Assembly (NCBI GenBank): GCA_958496175.1
Contig: OY292278.1
Location: 24,738,001-24,802,000 of the forward strand
Reading direction: 5' to 3'
DNA from: Sisyra terminalis
Taxonomy: Eukaryota; Arthropoda; Insecta; Neuroptera; Sisyridae
Length of the DNA: 64,000 nt
The position numbers and the translations under genes are program-made. Positions within the stretch are counted from its first letter, which is position 1. Each line of letters begins with the position of its first letter. The notes under the pieces were generated by a model. The model did not search any database. It was not told the DNA's origin and was given only the letters and a program-made list of their open reading frames with translations. Below, piece after piece: positions 57,130 through 64,000 of the stretch.

Positions 57130-60100
57130 GTAAGTTTTTTTAACACTCCGGTATTTCTTACCGCTCCGAACTCCACTCTAAGCTCGGGAAGGTTAAGAAC
57201 ATAAAAATCGATATTAAATAAAAAATCGATTCTTAATTAATCGTTTTTTTTATGAAATTTTAATTGATTTTTATAGAAGAAATAATCGTATTTTTTTCTA
57301 TATTTGATTATTTTTCCACGTCTCTAATGTAATCTATAAGTTCCCTATAGCAACTGTTACATATAAGTACCTGTTTCACTTGTCTTTACAACCTCTATTG
57401 CAATGGTCTATTCAAATTCAGTAAAAAACACGAACCAATGTAAAACAACAAAATAGTACGGGAGATTCATGCGCTTCATTATGAAATCTTCTGAAGCTAA
57501 AAAGTTTAATCTTACAGATCACTAAACGAAAAACTAGAAAATTGTTTCAGAAAGAATGATCCGATATTTAAGTTTTTTATTTTACTTAATAAAATTTAGA
57601 ACAATCTCCTTTATCAGGTATCCAATACATAATAAAATTATGGAATCGTATTTAGTAATAAATTTACTAATGTTGTAGTTACTCTGGCAATTTACTTCCC
57701 TTGTGTTTTAAAATAAAAATCAATTGTTGGATAAGGTTGATGGATTAGAAAATTGATTAATTTTTTTGTATACATGAACAATATAAAGTCCATTACTGAC
57801 AAAATTCGGTAAAATATGTCCATTATATTTTTTTAAAAATAATATAACAAAGGCATTAGTATTATTAACTGTCCATTTTGATAAACGTTGGCTTTAATAG
57901 CTTTTTCGAAGATAAATTTCCAACATCATTTTTATAACGAAAATTTTCTCTTTCAACCATTCCAAAATTGAGTAGGTAATAGTTCAATTACAAATATGCC
58001 ACATGTCTTCATAATGAAAGATGATTTGAAAAAAAAGTATTCTTAACCTTGACCGTGACCAATAAATTTAATTAGAAACATATTTCTCTTCTCAGTTAGT
58101 CGGTTTTGGAGATTATTCGTTCATTAATATCAAATCATCGTTTATTTCCATTCCGATGAAATATAAGACGTGATGCAGTCGATTATGTCGTACGTGCATG
58201 TTACTACTATATAAAACCCACTACTAACCTACTAAAACTCGTTTCACATTCTTTAGAACAATGACGTCATATATGTCCGCCTAGAATCGCCGCTAATGCA
58301 CAAGTCTCATATTTATTTATTTTGGTGTTATGAGAATCGCTAATTTTTAAATTCATCGTGATTGATTATATGAATCGGTCAGCTTTAATTCAATTGGAAT
58401 GGCTGATTTCAAACGATCATATCATCTACACTTAATATTGGGATATTTCAATGTTGAGTAGAGTAGGAAGTTATGGAGCAAAAGAACGTCAATTACCTCA
58501 ATCCAAAACGTCATCCTCATCACACATCAAATTTACCGTTACTGAAGAGTGAATGTACACATGTAAAAAATAAATAGCCGTGGTCAGTCGACCGGACGAT
58601 CAAATGGGCTGTGGTCATTGTTATCGGAAAAAACTTCCACTGCCGACTGAATTTGGTTTTGGCTTTTCACTTAATTCACAAATAAAAATCCGTTTAATTA
58701 TATATACCTACGCTTGTAATTTAATTTAAGATTTTGTTAGAGTTGCGATTTTTTCGAACAGTTATCACATCCAATTGAATTTGAGGATTTTCATTGAAGA
58801 CTATTTTGTTAAGTGTCTTAGAATTTTTCACAATTTGACTAAAATTTCGCAATTACGGTAATTCCCAAAATTTTCGGTGTTATTCCATAAGTCAGAAGTG
58901 GAATAGTATCGAGCGTAAACGGTTATGAGAATTGGTTAGAATTTTTTCTAAATATTTCAATGGTTGATAAACGAAATTACGGGTTAGCTAATTTTGAATA
59001 AAAATACAATTTCAATCTCTATAACATTCTTTATTATTCTTATTGATAATTTACAATTTGCGCCGGTTATTTTTATTCTAAAATTTGTCGTGTAAAAAAC
59101 ACAAATTTAAAAAGATGTATAAATTTTCTCTTCAAAAAAAAAGACAAGAAATTAATCAAATACAATATTAAATTATCATTTTTTTTAATAACGATAACTC
59201 TAGCTAAACATCAATTGTGTTAATGGATTATAAGTATGTAACAGTGAATGATTGGCATTAAAACAATTACTTCAAAAATTCTCCCCCCAAAAAAATACCG
59301 TTAAAACTTGCAGAAAACTTAATTTACATAATGGTTTTTTTAAGTATTGATTTTAAACCTACACAAATACAATCGAAAATGTGAGCAAAAACGTTAGCGA
59401 ACAATTGAAAATTTATTATTGAGCTTGAAAAATTTAAGGTGGGAGAATAAATTTGAATACATAATTTCAAAGGAGCTTATTTCTGTCAAAAATAGACAGT
59501 AATTCTTTAAGAAAACTACTTAGTTTTAAACTTTTACATACCTTTCATAAATTGAAAAAATGTTGTAATTTTTCGCATTACTTCAATATTCAAGGAAAAG
59601 TTCATGAAGCGGGAAACTTAAGAGCCTGGAAAGTTTGTTATTTTTTGCAATCATTTGAAAGTAATTCAGCTTTAAATTTTCGTTTTTTCGCCTTATATTA
59701 TTTATAATAGTAGTAATTTAAAAAAAAAAGTCTTTCAAAACATTATATTTGTATTGAAATCCAAATTTAATCAATAATGGAATCAACCACGATACCAGGT
59801 TAATTCTTTTTACGAATCATAAATATGTCATAAGTTTGAATATTAATTATCGTTGATTAAATTATCTGAAAACCAAAGGTACTGCGTAACTGGTATTCAC
59901 CCTTTAGAAGGACATGGAAATTCAAAGTGTAAATTAATCTGAACCAGTTTTTATAGCTCTGTTTTCCTATATATTTATTGATTTCTATAAAAATATTTCT
60001 AGTGATTATGTTGGGGCGACCCATTGTCCTCAATGACCCAAAGAGGATCAAACTAGGATTGTGATTGCACCTCAAAGAACAGTCATTTGCATATAAATCG

Positions 60101-60754
60101 ACCGAAGTGAGGGTTGTAAATTATAAATGTAAAAGTCCTTTTTCTATCGTCTAATGAAAAATATTACTAAGTAAGTGTAAAATTTGATGAAATTTTGATA
60201 AAATTTGTTAGTAGCAATTTAGCAATAAGATTAAGCAGGATATATTTATTTTTTTCCTAAAATTATAATACTTTTCTTGGTGATTTTCAATTTTAACCAA
60301 CATTTTTTTATTGGTAATTATTGGTAGTTTTATATGCAGAAATTTAACTAAGAAAACCTAAAAAGATTTTTTAACTATTTTTAGCAGTGATAGAAATGAA
60401 AGAAATAAATTAATCACAATTATAGTTTGAATTTTTAATCGTTCGGTGATACTTGTTAATTGCTGGAAAAAATCTCAACATTTTTATTTTATTAAAAACT
60501 TATATTTTTGTGGCAAGATCGGACTAATTTGAAAATAATCAAATAAAATTCGGGTGATAAATTCTGGTGTCAAATCATATCATTTTTAATAAAATTTTCA
60601 TCTTCATCATCCAAACTTTTTTTCTTTTTCATTAGCATAGTGATCGATGAAGCTATGTGTAATTGCAAAACATAGCTGAAAAACTATTCCCCACCAAAAT
60701 GAAACATTTTGTTGGTTTGCAATTCGTAAAATTGATTAAAATAATAAAACACAT

Positions 60755-60923
60755 AAGTCTTATGGTGGCCGAGTGGTCAAGGTGGCCGCTGCATAACTGG
60801 TAGGTGTTGGGGTCGAATCTCGTATCAAGCGACTTTTCAGTAATTCTCAATTTTCGGATTTTTATTAACTATATAGTTGCTAAAGACCTTAAATAGTTAT
60901 AAAGCAACAATAAACAACAATAA
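60755..60923 (+). repeat. tRNA-derived SINE, best-preserved copy
   Basis: The A box is TGGTGGCCGAGTGGTCAAGG (60764-60783) and the B box is GGGTCGAATCT (60810-60820), spaced as in a class II tRNA. The body runs to TTGCTAAAGACCTTAAATAG and the tail to AAAGCAACAATAAACAACAATAAA. Pol III transcription from the internal boxes is plausible. No certain target duplication is visible. Confidence 0.85.
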
Positions 60924-63712
60924 ATGAATAGAACATATAAACAAATAGAACATATTTACAGCCCCTGCTTCCTAACTTTAGGTACTTAAATGTTGCATCG
61001 AAAAAATACAAAATATGTTATATTTTATATTTTATATATTATCTTTTACAGCTTCCATTTCAAAAAAAATTCATTCAAAATTATTTATTGCTTGGCAAAT
61101 CAATTTATTTCATTATAACTCACAAAGAAGAAAATTTATCACTGAAAAAAATAGATACCATAAATATTGATTAAAAAAAAGTCATAAATTTAAATCATTG
61201 TTAAAATCAATGTCAAAAGCTCAATAAATGTCAGAATTATTTTATTCGATTGAATGATATCAATCATTAGCATTTCATCGCGGTTTTGAATAATTGTTAA
61301 AACATAATTGAAATTCACTGAATTGAAAATAAACGGATACCGTGCAAAGACTGTTTTATTTGCTGCTAGAATTATCCAGCAAAAGTCAAAATTACCCCTG
61401 TTTTGTGTCCTCCTCAAAATAGGGTAATGATAGTGTAAATCCATAGTAAATAAGCAAATTTACAATAAAAAGTTTTTAAGTTTTAAGGGCTTACAAAAAA
61501 AGTTTTTAAGGGCCGTTTGATTGATGATTTCAATAAAAAAAGTTTAGGATAATATTTGGAATTTTTAAACCAAATATATCTCAATAAATAAATTACTTTT
61601 TTCTGATCATTATAAGATTTATTTTTTTTCCCGTAGAAATAAGATGGCCATAAGACCGGCCGCTAGAGTGCACTTACGCTTACCGAAAGACCGATAGAGT
61701 GGCTATATCCAAAAATCAGTTTTCCTAGAATTCTTAATTTGCAATATGGCTAGCTTTTAAACTATATTATTATCTTATATTTTCACATTTTAGATAGTGT
61801 TCTTAATTTTGGGTTAAATTTGACCTATTTGTTTGATCACTGTATGAAATATATAAAAACGTTAAAATAGGTGGTTCGTGGTAGGTAAAAAAAATCAAAA
61901 TTGTATTTTAGAAACTTAAGCTGTAGTAATAACAAGCATAGAGTTTCTATCTTATGCTCTAAAATAAATTTTTCTTCAAACTTTTCCACCCTTACGCATT
62001 ATAAATTGATGGTTTTAATTGAAAATAGGTGTCCGTGAGATAATGGGTTTTATAATACCCTAATTACAATAGTGCAATATAATAAAATGCTTTTCATAAC
62101 ACTTTTGCAAAATAAAGAGACGACCAAACACTACGGTTATTAAAATTGTTTCATTTTATTAACGTTTATTGGTAAACTTTCCTTATATCACCACTTATAA
62201 AATCTAAAAATTCGATTTAATTTTTAACACCATTAACACCACCTGCCACCATGAAGACAACAACCGATATTAGACCTAACTGAAAAACTTTTCTAGAGCT
62301 TTAAGCAAAGTTGGCATAGGTTATTGATACTTTAAATTAACCATTCCAATAAAATTTCGGATTTTGGATTTTCGAAGAGTTTTCTTTTTTCATAATATAC
62401 CACCCACTAGAATTCAACTCACGAACATCTGAAAGTCACGCCAGGGGTACACCATTACAGGGTAGCATATGGTATTTTCAAGGCACAAAGATACATTTTA
62501 CAGATTTATCTTGAATAAATTATAATTATTGTCATTTGCGATTTTCATAAACACAAATGTACATAACTTTACACAACATGCTACAACAATAGAATAGTAC
62601 ATGTACTCTTGCATCCACTTGTATCCAGCATTAAAAATGTTAATAAGTCTATTAACTTTGAAAGGCTGTGACTTGATATTGAAGGAATAAAACTATAATT
62701 TTTCAAATGAATCTTATTTTTATTATAAACACAAAAGATGTAAGGAAACAATAAAAGTTTAAATGCAAATATTATTCTCTAACGTAGCTCTAACCTCTAA
62801 CGTTATAAAATTCAATTCTAAATATAATTTCTTGACATAAAAAAATTGTTGGCAAAGGTGAAAAATTAGCTTTTTTTACATTGAAAGAAAACTTTTTTTA
62901 ATGAAATATTTTTTTGTGTTAAAAAATAAATTACAGAACACTTAATTTTTTCTTTATAAAGTTCATAAATTGTAAACAAAGTAAAAAATGTGTATGTAGT
63001 AATTTAATTGTAAGTAATCTTGAACGCATTAAACCCTAATACTTATTTAATTCTTTTAACGTTTATTGAATTTTTATGGAACTTTAAATTAAAACTATTG
63101 CCTTAAAAACTAGTAAAAATACAAGAAATAGTTTTTATCATATGAGAAATATTATGAAATAACCATAAATATAACAGAAGTTGTTTTTGTGTCTAATTAA
63201 TAGTTTTCCAAGCATGAAGTTTTCTCGTTTTTGTCATTTCAGTCCTTTTATTACTATATTATTTTTTTTTGGTTTCTTTAAAAGGAAATAAAAACTTCTT
63301 TTATTTAGGTTATAAACGTGAAATAAGCTGGTCTATTTCGCTTTTTTTCATTTTATCAAAGTCAATTTCTTGCAACCAAAATAAATTAGGGATTCCATGA
63401 ATTGCTGCGGTCTTATATATGATAAAATCTGCTTCATTGTTAAAAAAATATTGCTTAATCGATAAATATTTTTTGTTTTCTTTTGTTTTTCTTTGCTCAT
63501 TTTACTTAGAGGATGATACACAAAACCAACTTTAGTCTTCTTATTGAAGTAGCCAGACTGAAAATTATAATTAAATTTATCAAAAAAATCCTGAATATTT
63601 TACAAATTATAATTTTGATTAGTCATTATGATAATATTGTTCAATAAAAATGGTACATTTTCAAGCAATCGTTAGTCGCTGTTTTCTAGCGACAAATTCT
63701 TCACGTGCCTAA

Positions 63713-63897
63713 AGCAGGCCATTCACGCTCCGACTTGGAGTACTGCTAGTCAAACTACTAGTTGGATCGCCTAAATGATCCGACTAGTCCGACTAGACAC
63801 TCAACTTCCAACAACACCATTCACGGTCCGACTTTAGATCCCATTTTGAAAGTCGGACCACAAGTTAGACTGCAAGTCCGAGCGTGAATGGCCTGCT
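63713..63897. mobile_element. PIF/Harbinger-like MITE (185 bp)
   Basis: The termini AGCAGGCCATTCACGCTC and, on the other strand, AGCAGGCCATTCACGCTC are identical for 18 bases and similar for about 20 more. TAA at 63710-63712 and 63898-63900 is a 3-bp duplication of the TWA type expected of PIF/Harbinger. The interior has at least six CCGACT/AGTCGG-type words in both orientations, likely former transposase-binding sites, plus an internal CCATTCACGGTCCGACTT copy of the end. It is non-coding. Near-identical TIRs suggest a relatively young insertion. Confidence 0.8.
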
Positions 63898-64000
63898 TAA
63901 AACGTTATATCTGTGCCAAAATTTGAGCGACAAAAAAGGCTCTCTATCGAATGCCAATGTACTAATGGGACCGAAATAAGCACTTTATTTTATAGATTTA

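Larger units (their letters stand above)
49242..64000 (+). other. Partial intron (at least 14.7 kb) with repeats
   Basis: The donor GTAAGT at 49242 opens an intron whose acceptor I cannot find before the window ends. A short exon could be hidden, and a different gene could begin. Contents: repeat D (49680-49900), the foldback cluster (50007-51075), a hAT MITE (53209-53457) and LINE remnants (53788-54640). Further: a foldback arm (55721-55870), SINE copies (56027-56172, 60755-60923), an exon-like fragment (56969-57129) and a Harbinger-like MITE (63713-63897). I see nothing supportable in 51080-53200, 54740-55720, 57200-60750 or 60930-63700. The patch 58140-58640 is less homopolymeric and includes an ATGACGTCAT dyad near 58261. 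Confidence 0.5.

Noticed and set aside
58200..58270. TATATAAAA with a nearby ATGACGTCAT as a possible promoter
   Set aside because: Such words are frequent by chance in this composition and no downstream coding start is supported.
60755..60830. Possible genuine tRNA gene
   Set aside because: It has A and B boxes but no complete cloverleaf, and it shares its non-tRNA body with many other copies, so it is a SINE.

Overview
The window looks like nuclear DNA of an arthropod, most likely an insect. It is very A/T-rich, with short exons separated by introns longer than 20 kb and full of short interspersed repeats. It carries a copia-type retrotransposon, Tc1-like, hAT-like and Harbinger-like DNA elements, Jockey-like and RTE-like remnants, and a tRNA-derived SINE family. 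I cannot name the order or species. There are no bacterial-style genes, operons or CRISPR arrays.

One host gene spans most of the window on the + strand. Four internal exons are visible: 319-414, 482-612, 23310-23577 and 48898-49241. They join in one open frame with compatible splice phases (0/0, 2/2, 0/0, leaving in phase 2) and consensus splice sites. The partial protein is a Pro/His-rich segment, a Tyr/Pro-rich basic segment, a Gln-rich coiled coil and a compact module with two Cys. I do not recognise the family. The first and last exons lie outside the window. The introns are 67 bp, about 22.7 kb, about 25.3 kb and at least 14.7 kb.

Almost everything else is mobile-element material inside those introns. 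Intron 613-23309 holds foldback MITEs, hAT-like MITEs, SINE copies and a nest at 18161-19717 (a Tc1-like element and a hAT MITE with perfect 8-bp duplication, both inside an older element). Intron 23578-48897 holds a hAT MITE with perfect TSD, a terminal-inverted-repeat element carrying a hammerhead-ribozyme-like core (27045-27299) and a long palindrome with two decayed copies of that core (39122-39365). It also holds a MITE at 33818-34027, an RTE-like remnant and a nearly intact copia element (41390-45886) in antisense orientation to the host gene. The last intron holds a foldback/tandem cluster (50007-51075), a hAT MITE, RTE-like and Jockey-like remnants lying end to end, a SINE copy and a Harbinger-like MITE (63713-63897).

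The copia element is young. Its 183-bp LTRs differ at 2 positions, the 5-bp target duplication is intact, and the primer-binding site matches the anticodon region of initiator tRNA-Met. Its single gag-pol frame is broken once, at a 7-base homopolymer inside integrase. The most novel-looking signal is the hammerhead-like core inside a small mobile element.
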